A DNA stretch of 64,000 bases from an uncultured Burkholderiales bacterium (GTDB lineage: Bacteria; Pseudomonadota; Gammaproteobacteria; Burkholderiales; Thiobacillaceae). The stretch lies in the NCBI GenBank assembly GCA_937949525.1, contig CALEDT010000058.1, positions 1 through 64,000 on the forward strand, in the 5' to 3' direction. Positions 10,238 through 20,873 of this stretch are shown in pieces. The notes under the pieces are model-generated. The model ran no database searches. It saw nothing but the letters and a program-made list of their open reading frames with translations, and was not told where the DNA came from. Made by a program: the position numbers and the translations under genes. Position 1 is the stretch's first letter. Every line of letters begins with the position of its first letter.

Positions 10238-10283
10238 GCAATACATTTAGCGTCTAGAAAACAATTTCCGCTATATATCTAGT
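10238..10283 (+). promoter_or_regulatory. Putative tandem NrdR boxes upstream of nrdJ (GCAATACATTTAGCGT at 10238-10253; CCGCTATATATCTAGT at 10268-10283)
   Basis: Two imperfect matches to the 16-nt NrdR consensus (acaCwAtATaTwGtgt), start-to-start 30 nt, directly upstream of a ribonucleotide reductase gene; about 10-11 of 16 positions match each. Confidence 0.45.
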
Positions 10284-10301
10284 TGCTGTCAGGACCCCAT
10301 C

Positions 10302-13169
10302 ATGCAGGAAGCCTTGTTCCCGGAACTCGCCGAACAGACCATCTCCAGCGAAGTGCTGCTGGAGAAGTACGCCAAAGGTGAGGAAAAGACGGTAAGCGAC
10401 GTGCGCATGCGCGTGGCGCGCGCACTCGCCTCGGTGGAGAAGAAGGCCGACCGCACGCGCTGGGAACGCACCTTCTTCAGCGCCATGGAGGCGGGTTTCA
10501 TCCCCGCCGGGCGCATCAACTCGGCCGCCGGCACCGTGCTGCAGGCCACGCTGATCAACTGCTTCGTGCAACCGGTGGGAGACGCCATCTCCGGCGAGGC
10601 CGACGGTAAGCCGGGCATCTACGTGGCGCTGGAAGAGGCGGCGGAGACCATGCGTCGCGGCGGTGGCGTCGGTTACGACTTTTCTTCCATCCGCCCCAGG
10701 GGCGCGCTGGTCAAGGGCACGCACTCGCGCGCCAGCGGGCCGGTGTCGTACATGCGCGTGTTCGACCGTTCGTGCGAGACGGTGGAATCGGCCGGCAGCC
10801 GGCGCGGCGCGCAAATGGGCGTGATGCGCTGCGACCACCCGGACATCGAGCTGTTCATCCACGCCAAGGACCAGGGCGATCTGAAGAACTTCAACATCTC
10901 CGTGGGCCTCACCGATGCGTTCATGCAGGCGGTGGAGGCGGATGGCGAGGTGGACTTGGTGCACAAGGCCGAACCCGGCGCCGAGCAGAAGGCCGCCGGC
11001 GCCCACCGGCGCGCCGACGGCCTGTGGGTCTACCGCAGGCTGCGCGCGCGCGATCTGTGGACCCAGATCATGGCCTCCACCTACGACCACGCCGAGCCGG
11101 GCGTGTTGTTCCTGGACCGCATCAACCGCGACAACAACCTGTATTACTGCGAGCACATCGAGGCGACCAATCCGTGCGCGGAACAACCGCTCCCCCCCTA
11201 CGGCTGCTGTTGCCTAGGCTCGGTCAACCTGACGCGCTTCGTGCGGCGGCCGTTCGACGCGCAGGCCGGTTTCGATTTCGAAGCGCTGGCCGCGATACTG
11301 CCGACCTGCGTGCGCGCGTTGGACAACGTGCTGGAGCTGACCGCCTGGCCGTTGCCGAAACAACGCGCCGAGGCCATGGCCAAGCGCCGGGTCGGGCTGG
11401 GCTTCACCGGCCTGGGCGATACCCTGGTCATGCTCAATTTGCGCTACGACACGCCGGCGGCGCTGGACTTCGCCAGCCGCATCGCCGCGTTCATGCGCGA
11501 CCACGCCTATCGCGCCTCGGTGGCACTGGCACGGGAGCGCGGCGCTTTCCCGTTGTTCAACGCCGATCTGTACCTGGCCGGCGGCAGCTTCGCCAGCCGG
11601 CTGCCGGATGACATCAAGGCCGAGATCCGCGCGCATGGCCTGCGCAACTCGCACCTGTTGTCCATCGCGCCCACCGGCACCATTTCCCTGGCCTTCGCCG
11701 ACAACGCCAGCAACGGCATCGAACCGCCGTTCTCCTGGGCCTATACGCGCAAGAAGCGCGAGGCGGACGGCGGCTGGAAGGAATACCGGGTGGAAGACCA
11801 TGCCTGGCGGGTCTATCGGGAACAGGGCGGCGACGTTGACCATCTGCCCCCCGCCTTCGTCACCGCGCTGGACATCTCTGCGCGGGCGCACATGGACATG
11901 GTGGCGGCCGTGGCGCCGAACGTCGATTCCGCGATCTCGAAAACCGTGAACGTGCCGGCCGATTATCCCTACACCGATTTCGAGGGCCTGTACTTCGCCG
12001 CCTGGAAAGCCGGGCTCAAGGGCCTGGCCACCTACCGGCCCAACCAGGTGCTGGGCAGCGTGCTGTCCACCGGCACGCCGGCGGACAGTACACCGCAGGC
12101 ACGCGCGCCGCAGGATTTCGAACTGTCGGACGTCAATCGCCGCATCGAGATCAAGGCCTTGCCCGCGCCAGTGCTGGACAGCCTGAAATGGCCGGGCCGG
12201 CCGCGTCTGCCCGGCGGCAATCCGGCCTGGAGTTACATGATCGAGTCGCCGGCCGGCAGTTTCGCGCTGTTCGTCGGCCACACCGAGAGCGACGGCCGCG
12301 CCTGGCCGTTCGAGGTCTGGGTCAACGGCGCCGAACAGCCGCGCGGCCTGGGCGCCGTGGCCAAGACCCTGTCCATGGACATGCGCGCCAACGACCGTGC
12401 CTGGCTCAAGCTCAAACTGGACACGCTGGCCAAGACGCGCGGCGACGATGCCTGCACCATTCCCTTCCCACCGGACGGCGAGGCGCGCCCAATGCCCAGC
12501 CTGGTCGCCGCCACCGCGCAACTGCTGCGCTGGCGGCTGGAGGAACTGGGCGCGCTCGATGCGGGCGGGCCGACGCCGGTGCTGGACGCGCTGTTCTCGC
12601 TGAAGGAACCGAAAACCGGCACCGACGGCACGCTGTCATGGACGGTGGATGTGCTCAATCCGTCCAGCGGCGACGATTTCGTACTGGGGCTGAAGGAGAT
12701 CCGCCTGCCGGACGGCGTGACGCGACCATATTCGGTATGGCTGTCGGGGGAGTATCCGCGCGCGCTGGACGGTTTGTGCAAGCTGCTGTCGCTGGACATG
12801 CGTGTGATGGATCCAGCCTGGATCGGCATGAAGCTGCGCAAGCTGCTGAACTACCCGGAACCGCTGGGCGATTTCATGGCCTTCGTGCCGGGCGAATCGC
12901 GCCAGACCAACTGGCCGTCCACGGTCGCCTATGTCGCCCGGCTGATCATCCACCGCTACGCCATGCTCGGCATACTCGGCGAGGATGGCCTGCCGGTGAA
13001 GGAAATGGGCATCCTGCAGACCCCGGCGCTGCCCACCGGCCATGCCGGCGAGCGCGTCGGCGTGGTGCTGACCGGCACGGTGTGCAAGGAGTGCGGCAAC
13101 GCCACCGTGATCCGCAGGGACGGCTGCGATTTCTGCACCGCCTGCGGCGCGGTCGGAGCGTGTGGCTGA
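10302..13169 (+). CDS. nrdJ: Adenosylcobalamin-dependent (class II) ribonucleoside-diphosphate reductase with C-terminal TSCPD-like and Zn-Cys regions
   Basis: [73 protein letters not shown]-terminal [22 protein letters not shown]. Confidence 0.94.
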   Translation: MQEALFPELAEQTISSEVLLEKYAKGEEKTVSDVRMRVARALASVEKKADRTRWERTFFSAMEAGFIPAGRINSAAGTVLQATLINCFVQPVGDAISGEADGKPGIYVALEEAAETMRRGGGVGYDFSSIRPRGALVKGTHSRASGPVSYMRVFDRSCETVESAGSRRGAQMGVMRCDHPDIELFIHAKDQGDLKNFNISVGLTDAFMQAVEADGEVDLVHKAEPGAEQKAAGAHRRADGLWVYRRLRARDLWTQIMASTYDHAEPGVLFLDRINRDNNLYYCEHIEATNPCAEQPLPPYGCCCLGSVNLTRFVRRPFDAQAGFDFEALAAILPTCVRALDNVLELTAWPLPKQRAEAMAKRRVGLGFTGLGDTLVMLNLRYDTPAALDFASRIAAFMRDHAYRASVALARERGAFPLFNADLYLAGGSFASRLPDDIKAEIRAHGLRNSHLLSIAPTGTISLAFADNASNGIEPPFSWAYTRKKREADGGWKEYRVEDHAWRVYREQGGDVDHLPPAFVTALDISARAHMDMVAAVAPNVDSAISKTVNVPADYPYTDFEGLYFAAWKAGLKGLATYRPNQVLGSVLSTGTPADSTPQARAPQDFELSDVNRRIEIKALPAPVLDSLKWPGRPRLPGGNPAWSYMIESPAGSFALFVGHTESDGRAWPFEVWVNGAEQPRGLGAVAKTLSMDMRANDRAWLKLKLDTLAKTRGDDACTIPFPPDGEARPMPSLVAATAQLLRWRLEELGALDAGGPTPVLDALFSLKEPKTGTDGTLSWTVDVLNPSSGDDFVLGLKEIRLPDGVTRPYSVWLSGEYPRALDGLCKLLSLDMRVMDPAWIGMKLRKLLNYPEPLGDFMAFVPGESRQTNWPSTVAYVARLIIHRYAMLGILGEDGLPVKEMGILQTPALPTGHAGERVGVVLTGTVCKECGNATVIRRDGCDFCTACGAVGACG

Positions 13170-15432
13170 GCCCGCCCGGCCCGCGCCGCAGGCGGTGGCC
13201 GCGCGCCGCCTGCGCCTGAGCGGCTACGTCCAGGGCGTGGGTTACCGGCCGTTCGTGTATCGACTGGCACATGAACTGGGCGTAGCCGGCTGGGTACAGA
13301 ACGTGACCGGTGCGGTGCTGACCCATGCCGAAGGCACGGCAGACGTGCTGGCGGCGTTCGAACACGCGCTGGTGGCGCGCGCGCCCGCGATCGCACGGCC
13401 GCGGCTGACCGAGTCCGTCGCGGTGCCGGTGGCAGGGCACACGCGCTTCGTCATCCGCGACAGCGAGGCCGGCGCGCCGGACATCCACGTGCCGCCGGAT
13501 TTCTTCGTCTGCGCCGACTGCCTGCGCGAACTGGCCGATCCCGGCGACCGGCGTCATCGCTATCCCTTCATCAACTGCACGCAATGCGGACCGCGCTACA
13601 CGCTGATCACCGCACTGCCCTACGACCGCCCGAACACCGCCATGGCCGGCTTCCCGCTGTGCCCGGCCTGCGCGGCGGAGTACCGCGACCCCGGCAATCG
13701 CCGCTTCCATGCCGAACCACTGGCCTGCCCGGTATGCGGGCCACATCTGCGCCACGTCGCCGCCGATGGCGGCGTGACCGGCGGCGACGCCGCGGCGCTG
13801 GCCGCCGCCGTGGCCGATCTGCGCGCCGGCCGCATCGTCGCGGTCAAGGGCATCGGCGGCTATCACCTGATGTGCGATGCGGGCAACGCCCACGCGCTGG
13901 CGGCGCTGCGCGCGCGCAAGCCGCGCCCGGCGAAACCGCTGGCGGTGATGTTTCCGGATCTGGCGCAGTTGCGCGCCGCCGTGCACACCACGCCGGCACT
14001 GGAAACGCTGCTGAGCGCCCCGGCGCGGCCCATCGTGCTGTTGGACAAGCGCGCCGACGCGCCCGGCCCCAGCGACGGCGTGGCGCCCGGGCTGAACGAG
14101 ATCGGCTGTTTCCTGCCCTATTCGCCGCTGCATGCATTGCTGTTGCAAGACTTCGGCGCGCCGCTGGTGGCCACGTCCGGCAACCTCAGCGGCGAGCCGG
14201 TGCTGATCGATGCCGCCGAGGCGCAGACTCGCCTGGCGCACATCGCCGACAGTTTCCTGCACCACGACCGTCCCATCGTGCGGCCGGCCGACGATCCGGT
14301 CTACCGCGTGATCGACGACCACGCGCGCCCGCTGCGCCTGGGGCGCGGCATCGCACCGCTGGAACTGACCCTGCCGGCACGTCTGACGCAGCCCGTGCTG
14401 GCACTGGGCGGCCACATGAAGAACGCACTGTGCCTGGCCTGGGACGACCGTGCGGTGCTGTCGCCTCACATCGGCGAACTGGACAACGTGCGCAGCCTGG
14501 ATGTGCTGACACGTGTCGCCGAGGATCTGCAACGTCTGTACCAGGTGCGCGCCCGCACGCTGCTGCTCGACGCCCACCCCGGCTACGGTTATCACGGCTG
14601 GGCGCGCGAGCAGGGCCTGCCGACGCTGCGCGTGCGCCATCACCATGCCCATGCCTCGGCCCTGGCCTGGGAGTTCCCGCAGGTGCGCGACTGGATCGTG
14701 TTCACCTGGGATGGCGTCGGCTTGGGCGAGCACGACGAAGCCTGGGGCGGCGAAGCGTTCATCGGCCGACCCGGCGCCTGGCTGCGGCGCGCCAGCCTGC
14801 GCCGCTTCCGCCTGCCCGGCGGCGACAAGGCCGGGCGCGAACCCTGGCGCGCGGCGGCTGCGCTGCTGTGGGAAACCGGCGCCGACGCTGCTTTCGCGCC
14901 GGCGCTGGTGCGCGAAGCCTGGGCCAAGGGCATCAACACCCCGACCAGCAGTGCTGCGGGCCGGCTGTTCGACGCCGCCGCCGCGCTCACCGGCCTGTGC
15001 ATGCAGGCCAGTTTCGAGGGCGAAGGACCGATGCGCCTGGAGGCCGCAGCGCAGCGCTGGCCCGAGGACGTGGCGGCGACACCGCTGCCGCTGGCCCGCG
15101 ACGACGACGGCATCTGGCGCAGCGACTGGGCCCCGCTGTTGCCGCTGCTGAGCGACGGCGCCCAGCCGGTGCCGATGCGCGCCAAGGCGCTGCACATCCG
15201 TCTGGCCGATGCCCTGCTGGCGCAGGCACGGCAATTGCGCGCCGAGAGCGGCATCGGGCACGTCGGCCTGAGCGGCGGCGTGTTCCAGAACCGGCTGCTG
15301 GCGCAGCGGGTGCTGGATGGTCTGCGCACAGCCGGCTTTCAGGTGCACCTGCCCGAGCAGGTGCCGGTGAACGATGCCGGCCTCGCCCTCGGTCAGGTCA
15401 TGGAATTTCTGGCACGCACGCCCGGCACCTGA
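13162..15432 (+). CDS. hypF: Carbamoyltransferase HypF
   Basis: N-terminal acylphosphatase ([21 protein letters not shown]), zinc-finger cysteines (CADCLREL...[10 protein letters not shown]...[11 protein letters not shown]...CPVCGP), YrdC-like [13 protein letters not shown]-terminal [13 protein letters not shown] and [15 protein letters not shown] start overlaps nrdJ by 8 bp. Confidence 0.95.
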   Translation: MAEPARPAPQAVAARRLRLSGYVQGVGYRPFVYRLAHELGVAGWVQNVTGAVLTHAEGTADVLAAFEHALVARAPAIARPRLTESVAVPVAGHTRFVIRDSEAGAPDIHVPPDFFVCADCLRELADPGDRRHRYPFINCTQCGPRYTLITALPYDRPNTAMAGFPLCPACAAEYRDPGNRRFHAEPLACPVCGPHLRHVAADGGVTGGDAAALAAAVADLRAGRIVAVKGIGGYHLMCDAGNAHALAALRARKPRPAKPLAVMFPDLAQLRAAVHTTPALETLLSAPARPIVLLDKRADAPGPSDGVAPGLNEIGCFLPYSPLHALLLQDFGAPLVATSGNLSGEPVLIDAAEAQTRLAHIADSFLHHDRPIVRPADDPVYRVIDDHARPLRLGRGIAPLELTLPARLTQPVLALGGHMKNALCLAWDDRAVLSPHIGELDNVRSLDVLTRVAEDLQRLYQVRARTLLLDAHPGYGYHGWAREQGLPTLRVRHHHAHASALAWEFPQVRDWIVFTWDGVGLGEHDEAWGGEAFIGRPGAWLRRASLRRFRLPGGDKAGREPWRAAAALLWETGADAAFAPALVREAWAKGINTPTSSAAGRLFDAAAALTGLCMQASFEGEGPMRLEAAAQRWPEDVAATPLPLARDDDGIWRSDWAPLLPLLSDGAQPVPMRAKALHIRLADALLAQARQLRAESGIGHVGLSGGVFQNRLLAQRVLDGLRTAGFQVHLPEQVPVNDAGLALGQVMEFLARTPGT

Positions 15433-15510
15433 CGGCGTGTCGGCAGCGGCTCACGGGCTTGGACCGGAGCCCGCTCCGATGCACAATGGCCCCGTTATCC
15501 GGAGCCCGTC

Positions 15511-16518
15511 ATGCACCAAGAAACCCGCATCCTGCTCGCCCACGGCAACGGCGGCCGTTTCATGCGCGAACTGATCGGCGCGATATTCGCCCGGCATCTC
15601 GCCAATCCCCTGCTCGACACCGATGCGGATGCCGTGCGCCTGCCGCCGCTGCGCGGCCAGAGCGTTTTGACCACGGACGGCTTCACCGTGCAGCCGCTGG
15701 AGTTTCCCGGCGGTGACCTGGGCTCGCTGGCGGTCCATGGCGTGGTCAACGACCTGGCGGTGTGCGGGGCGGAACCGCGCTACCTGACGCTGTCGGCCAT
15801 CATCGAAGAGGGTCTGGAATGGGCGACGCTGGACCGGCTGATCGCCAGCTTTGCGCGCGCCGCGCGCGAGGCGGGCGCAGTGGTGGCCTGCGGTGATACC
15901 AAGGTGGTGCGCCACGGCGAGGGTGGCGGCCTGTATCTCACCGTCGCCGGCGTCGGCGAACTGATGGCGCAGACGCCGCCGTCGCCGCACCGGATCGGCG
16001 AGGGCGATGTGCTGCTGGTCTCCGGTCCGGTGGGTGACCACGGTATCGCCGTGATGCTGGCGCGCGAGCAATTCGGCCTGTCCGGCAGCCTGAAGTCGGA
16101 CTCCGCCTCGGTGCTGGCGTTGACCCGCGCGGTATGGGATCTGCCCGGCCTGCACTTCATGCGCGATCCCACCCGAGGCGGCCTGGCCACCGTGGCCCAT
16201 GAGATCGCGCGTGCCACCCGTTTCGGCGTGGTGCTGGAGCAGGCACGCATCCCGGTGCGCGATGCGGTGACCTCGGTGTGCGAAATGCTCGGCTACGATC
16301 CGTATTACCTGGCCTGCGAGGGACGCGTGGTGGCGGTGGCGCGCCCCGATACCGCCGATGAAGTGCTGCGCCGCTGGCATGCGCTGCCGGGCGGTGAACT
16401 GGCCACGCGCATCGGCCGCATCGAAGCCGGCAAAGCGCGCGTGACGCTGGCAACGGCACTCGGCGGCCGGCGCCTGCTGGAGGAACTGGAGGACGACCCG
16501 CTGCCGCGCATCTGCTGA
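15511..16518 (+). CDS. hypE: Hydrogenase expression/formation protein HypE
   Basis: AHGNGGRFMRELI; TTDGFTVQPLEFPGGDLGSLAVHGVVNDLAVCGAEPRYL; FMRDPTRGGLATVAHEIA; C-terminal PLPRIC with terminal Cys. Confidence 0.95.
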   Translation: MHQETRILLAHGNGGRFMRELIGAIFARHLANPLLDTDADAVRLPPLRGQSVLTTDGFTVQPLEFPGGDLGSLAVHGVVNDLAVCGAEPRYLTLSAIIEEGLEWATLDRLIASFARAAREAGAVVACGDTKVVRHGEGGGLYLTVAGVGELMAQTPPSPHRIGEGDVLLVSGPVGDHGIAVMLAREQFGLSGSLKSDSASVLALTRAVWDLPGLHFMRDPTRGGLATVAHEIARATRFGVVLEQARIPVRDAVTSVCEMLGYDPYYLACEGRVVAVARPDTADEVLRRWHALPGGELATRIGRIEAGKARVTLATALGGRRLLEELEDDPLPRIC

Positions 16519-16560
16519 AAGCGATCGGCGCCGCCCCCGAGCCCGCGCCGCCGTCGGGCG

Positions 16561-16857
16561 TCAGTGCGCGTCGCGGCGGACGTCGGCCTCGGCCTGGGCT
16601 TCCGCGTCGAATTCCGCACGCACCGCCTCCAGTGCGTCCTTGAGCGTCTCCTCGGGCAGATCGTTGAGACTCTCGGCCAGCAGTTCGGCCGCGTCGATGG
16701 TGTCCTGATCCTGCGGCAACGCATCGGAATCGAGGTTGGCCACCAGTACCGCGGCGGCGCCGACCACCTGCAGCAGTGTCTGGCGCTCGCCCATCATCAG
16801 CTCGATCTCCTTGCGCAACAGGCGGACTTCCTCGTCATTCAGGGCATGCACGGTCAT
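16561..16857 (-). CDS. Small conserved-type hypothetical protein (98 aa)
   Basis: ATG at 16857: MTVHALNDEEVRLLRKEIELMMGERQTLLQVVGAAAVLVANLDSDALPQDQDTIDAAELLAESLNDLPEETLKDALEAV...; occupies a gap between hypE and a divergent gene. Confidence 0.6.
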   Translation of the reverse strand: MTVHALNDEEVRLLRKEIELMMGERQTLLQVVGAAAVLVANLDSDALPQDQDTIDAAELLAESLNDLPEETLKDALEAVRAEFDAEAQAEADVRRDAH

Positions 16858-16925
16858 GTTGGGGTCTCCCCTGCACAGGTGCATGGGATAATAACGCCTC
16901 TTTACCCTCCAGTCGAAACGATCGC

Positions 16926-17999
16926 GTGCTCCGCCCGGCACCACTCGACCCCACCCTGATCGGCCAAACCCTGCCATGGGATCTGTACACCGAGTCCGGT
17001 GTGCTGGTCGCCGGCGCCGGCAGGATCATCGCCAGCGAAGCCGATTTCCAGCGCCTGAGCGCCCGCCCCCTGTATCTGCGCGACGATGGCGCAGCCAGCG
17101 ACGATACGCCGCTGCATCGGCTGGAGGCCGAGGCCGCGCGCGCCGAGACGATGCTGTACGCGCCGACGCTGCCGCAGGCACACGCGCTGTACTCCTTGGT
17201 CGACGCGCTGCTGGCGCTGGCGCGCGACGATGGTGAAGCCTGTTTCGGCTATCTGCGCCTGGTTCCCGTCACCCGCGCGGCGCTGCGCCACTGCCTCGAG
17301 GTGTTGTTCCTCGCGCATGCGGTGGCGCGCCATCTGGAATTCACCGAGCGGGAAACCTTCGCGCTCGCCGGTGCCGCCCTGACCATGCATTTGGCCGACA
17401 TGGAAGCTCATGACCAGGCGCTGCGCGCGGAGCCCGTCGCCACTGCGCTGGCGCGTGCCGGCCTGGCGGAACACCCGCTGCGTGCCGCCGCGGCCCTGCG
17501 TGCGCTGGGCGTGGATGACACGCCGTGGCTGGATGCCGTGCAGCAACATCACGAAAGCATGGACGGCAGCGGCCTGCCCGCCGGCCTAGCCGGCGCCGAC
17601 ATCGGACTGGCCGCGCGCATCCTGCACGTCGCCGATAGCTACTGCCTGCGCATCGCCTCCAGCCATTACCGGCCGGCCACGCGCCAGCCGTTGCAGGAAA
17701 CCTTCGGTGTCGAACTGCCGCGCCTGGACACCCAGATCGCCACCGTGTTGTTGCGCATCTGGGGCACGCGCCCCCCCGGTTCCCTGCTGCGCCTGCGCAA
17801 CGGCGAAATCGCCGCCGTCGCCCGCGGCGTGGCCGGCGGCCATCCGCGCTTCGTGGTGAGCTTCATCGATGCGCGGCAGCGTCCCCTGGAACCGCCGCGC
17901 GAACGCGATACGCATCTGCGCACGTTCACGCCCCGCGCCGACATGCAGCCCGACCCGAACTGGACGGGCGTGAACTGGAAACGGATGTGGGGCTATTGA
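16926..17999 (+). CDS. HD-GYP-like domain protein with degenerate HD dyad
   Basis: HHESMDGSGLPAGLAGADIGLAARILHVADSYC resembles HD-GYP C-terminal motifs; expected LHDIGK region reads TMHLADM; GTG at 16926 assumed start. Confidence 0.75.
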   Translation: MLRPAPLDPTLIGQTLPWDLYTESGVLVAGAGRIIASEADFQRLSARPLYLRDDGAASDDTPLHRLEAEAARAETMLYAPTLPQAHALYSLVDALLALARDDGEACFGYLRLVPVTRAALRHCLEVLFLAHAVARHLEFTERETFALAGAALTMHLADMEAHDQALRAEPVATALARAGLAEHPLRAAAALRALGVDDTPWLDAVQQHHESMDGSGLPAGLAGADIGLAARILHVADSYCLRIASSHYRPATRQPLQETFGVELPRLDTQIATVLLRIWGTRPPGSLLRLRNGEIAAVARGVAGGHPRFVVSFIDARQRPLEPPRERDTHLRTFTPRADMQPDPNWTGVNWKRMWGY

Positions 18000-18100
18000 G
18001 CCCGGCTGCACCGACGGTTGCGGACACGGGACGGGCGGAGTCCACGCGATATCGGACTGACGCCGTTCGTGCCGCAAACCGGGCGTTTCATCGATAACCC

Positions 18101-18907
18101 ATGGATCCCTCGCTGCTGCTGCTGTATCTCGGCCTCGGGCTGGTATCGGGTTTCATCGCCGGTCTGTTGGGTGTGGGCGGCGGGCTGATCATGGTGCCCG
18201 TGCTGTCCTGGGCGTTCCTGCAACAAGGGTACGCCCCGGAGTACAACATCCACCTGGCGCTGGCGACTTCGCTGGCGGTGATCGTGCCCACCGCGCTGTC
18301 CAGCCTGCGTGCACACCATGCGCATGGCGCGGTCGATTGGGCCGTGGTGCGCGGCCTCACGCCAGGCATCGTCGGCGGCACGCTGGCCGGCGCGCTGGCC
18401 GCGGCCTGGCTGCCGGATTTCGGTTTGAAGTCGTTCTTCACGCTGTTTCTGTTCGCGGCGGCGACACAGATGCTGTTCGGCCTGCGCCCGCGACCGACCC
18501 GTGGCCTGCCGAGGAGGCCAAGCATGACGGCGGCCGGCACCATCATCGGCCTGGTGTCGAGCTGGGTGGGTATCGGCGGCGGCACGCTCACCGTGCCTTT
18601 CCTGGTGTGGTGCAACGTCGGGTTGCGGCAGGCCATCGGCACGTCCGCCGCAGTCGGGCTGCCCATCGCCGTGGCCGGCAGCGTCGGCTACGTGGTCTCC
18701 GGGCACCTGGTGGCCGGTCTGCCACCCTGGACGCTGGGCTTCATCCACCTGCCCGCGCTCGCCGGCATCGCCTTCGGCGCCTGGATCAGCGCGCCGTTCG
18801 GCGCGCGCGCCGCGCATCGCTGGCCGGTGCCGGTGCTCAAGCGCATCTTCGCCGGCCTGTTGTACGTGCTGGGCGTACGCATGGCCTATGGACTGTTCAC
18901 CGGCTGA
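18101..18907 (+). CDS. TauE/SafE family sulfite exporter-like membrane protein
   Basis: GLVSGFIAGLLGVGGGLIMVPVL and SSWVGIGGGTLTVPFLVWCNV repeats with GTSAAVGLPIAVAG; multi-TM. Confidence 0.92.
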   Translation: MDPSLLLLYLGLGLVSGFIAGLLGVGGGLIMVPVLSWAFLQQGYAPEYNIHLALATSLAVIVPTALSSLRAHHAHGAVDWAVVRGLTPGIVGGTLAGALAAAWLPDFGLKSFFTLFLFAAATQMLFGLRPRPTRGLPRRPSMTAAGTIIGLVSSWVGIGGGTLTVPFLVWCNVGLRQAIGTSAAVGLPIAVAGSVGYVVSGHLVAGLPPWTLGFIHLPALAGIAFGAWISAPFGARAAHRWPVPVLKRIFAGLLYVLGVRMAYGLFTG

Positions 18908-18963
18908 GGCGCCAACATCCAGTTTCCCGCTTCATCGAAGCGCCATCGCGAGAGGAGTCCACC

Positions 18964-19698
18964 ATGCGCACCATCGCCGTCATGCTGTTGTCCCTGTTCA
19001 CGTTGGCGGCGCACGCCGCGGACTACGCGCGCGAGCAGCGCTGGGCCGAGGAAGTGGTACCGTCGTTGATGGTGGGCGACGCCGTGTGGCTGGAGATCGC
19101 CAGCGGCCACAAGTTTCTGACGCTGTATACCGAGGCCGGCAACGCCAAGGCCGCGGTGGTCGTCGTGCACGGCATGGGCGTGCACCCCGATTGGGGACTG
19201 ATCGCGCCGTTGCGCCAGGAACTGCCGGAACAGGGTTACGCGACCCTGTCGGTACAGATGCCGGTGCTGCGCGCCGATGCCAGGGGCGAGGAATACGGCC
19301 CGGTGTTCCCCGAAGCGGTCGAGCGCCTGAAAGTGGCGGTGGACTTCCTCGCCGCCAAAGGTTATGGGCGCATCGCCCTGGTCACGCACAGCCTTGGATC
19401 ACGCATGGCTGCGCGCTATCTGCAGCAGCACCCGAACGCACCGGTGGCGGCGTGGGTGGCGATCGGCCCATCGGAAGCACTGGACTACTCCCGCCTGAAG
19501 ATGCCGGTGCTGGATCTGTATGGCGAAAACGACCTGCCGGGCGTGCTCAACACCGCCAAGCAGCGCGGCGCCAGCCTGCGCGGCAAGCGTGGCTCGGCAC
19601 AGGTGGTCTCACCGAAGGCCGATCATTTCTTCAACGGCCGCGAGGCGCAATTGCTGGGCCACGTGCGCGAGTTTCTCGAACGGACCGTCGCGCCATGA
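18964..19698 (+). CDS. Secreted alpha/beta-hydrolase-like protein (DUF3530-like)
   Basis: ATG 18964 with signal peptide MRTIAVMLLSLFTLAAHA; VVVVHGMGVHPDWGLIAPLRQEL; ALVTHSLGSRMAARYL; PKADHFFNG. Confidence 0.8.
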   Translation: MRTIAVMLLSLFTLAAHAADYAREQRWAEEVVPSLMVGDAVWLEIASGHKFLTLYTEAGNAKAAVVVVHGMGVHPDWGLIAPLRQELPEQGYATLSVQMPVLRADARGEEYGPVFPEAVERLKVAVDFLAAKGYGRIALVTHSLGSRMAARYLQQHPNAPVAAWVAIGPSEALDYSRLKMPVLDLYGENDLPGVLNTAKQRGASLRGKRGSAQVVSPKADHFFNGREAQLLGHVREFLERTVAP

Positions 19699-19726
19699 GC
19701 GCCGCGCGCGTCGCCGACGCGCGCGG

Positions 19727-20854
19727 TCACACCAGATTGGCGTTCTCCAGGCCGGAACTGCCGGTGTCCTTGCCCACACTCTTGGCATGCAGCTTGATGC
19801 GCAGCCGCAGGTCGTTGAACGAATCGGCGTTGCGCAGCGCATCCTCGGCGGTGATGATGCCGATGGTATAGAGATCGAACAGCGACTGATCGAAGGTCTG
19901 CATGCCGAGATCGCGCGAACGCATCATGACGTCCTTGATCTCGTCGAGTTGGCCTTTCATGATCAGGTCGGATACCAGCGGCGAGTTGAGCAGGATTTCC
20001 ACCGCCGGGATACGCCCCTTACCGTCGGTGCGCGGAATGAGGCGTTGGGAAATGATGGCGCGGAGGTTGAGCGACAGATCGAGCAGGATCTGTTCACGCC
20101 GGTCGCGCTGAAAGAAGCTCAGGATACGGTCCAGCGCTTGGTTGGCGTTGTTGGCGTGCAGCGTGGACAGGCACAGGTGGCCGGTCTCGGCGTAGGACAT
20201 CGCATACTGCATGGTCTCGCGATCGCGAATCTCCCCGATCATGATCACGTCCGGTGCCTGACGCAGGGTGTTCTTCAGCGCCGACTCCCAGTCATCGGTA
20301 TCCATGCCGATCTCGCGCTGGGTGACGATGCACTTGCCATGTTCGTGCACGAACTCGATTGGATCTTCGACCGTGACGATGTGCTCCTGCGCGTTCTGGT
20401 TACGGTGGCCGATCATGGCGGCCAGCGTGGTCGACTTGCCGGAGCCGGTGGCGCCCACCATGATCACCAGGCCGCGCGGCATCATGGCGATGTCCCGCAT
20501 CATCGGCGGCAGATGCAGTTGATCCAGCTTGGGGATGCGCGTGTTGATGTGGCGCATGACGAAACCGGTACGTCCCTGCTGCACGAACACGTTGACCCGG
20601 AAGCGGCCGATGTGCGGGTCATAGTGTGCGAAGTTGGCCTCGTGCGTGGCCAAAAAGCCCTGCAGGTTGCGCTCGTTCATCAACGCGCGTGCATACGTGT
20701 CCGTTTCTGTCGGCGTCAGCGTCTGCTGGGTGATCGGCAAGACCTTGCCGTTCAGCTTGATCGCCGGCGGGTAGCCGGCGGTGACGAACAGGTCGGAGGC
20801 ATTGCGCGACACCATCAGACGCAGCCATTCGTGGATTCTCGCCAGTGCGTCCAT
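19727..20854 (-). CDS. pilU: Type IV pilus retraction-associated ATPase PilU
   Basis: RNASDLFVTAGYPPAIKLNG; GATGSGKSTTLAAMIGHRN; TVEDPIEFVHEHGKCIVTQREIG; IGEIRDRETMQYAMSYAETGHLCLSTLHANNANQALDRI. Confidence 0.95.
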   Translation of the reverse strand: MDALARIHEWLRLMVSRNASDLFVTAGYPPAIKLNGKVLPITQQTLTPTETDTYARALMNERNLQGFLATHEANFAHYDPHIGRFRVNVFVQQGRTGFVMRHINTRIPKLDQLHLPPMMRDIAMMPRGLVIMVGATGSGKSTTLAAMIGHRNQNAQEHIVTVEDPIEFVHEHGKCIVTQREIGMDTDDWESALKNTLRQAPDVIMIGEIRDRETMQYAMSYAETGHLCLSTLHANNANQALDRILSFFQRDRREQILLDLSLNLRAIISQRLIPRTDGKGRIPAVEILLNSPLVSDLIMKGQLDEIKDVMMRSRDLGMQTFDQSLFDLYTIGIITAEDALRNADSFNDLRLRIKLHAKSVGKDTGSSGLENANLV

Positions 20855-20873
20855 ACCGCCTCCGCGTCCGGGG

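Noticed and set aside
10164-10301. Possible cobalamin riboswitch before the B12-dependent RNR gene
   Set aside because: Region is only about 138 nt and I found no B12-box-like GCCACTG; it does not look like the riboswitch.
12946-15348. 800-aa minus-strand ORF opposite hypF
   Set aside because: Antisense to hypF, which has all expected motifs; compositionally spurious.
13584-15716. 710-aa plus-strand ORF in another frame of hypF
   Set aside because: Arg/Ala/Gly-rich frame-shadow; hypF frame carries the conserved motifs.
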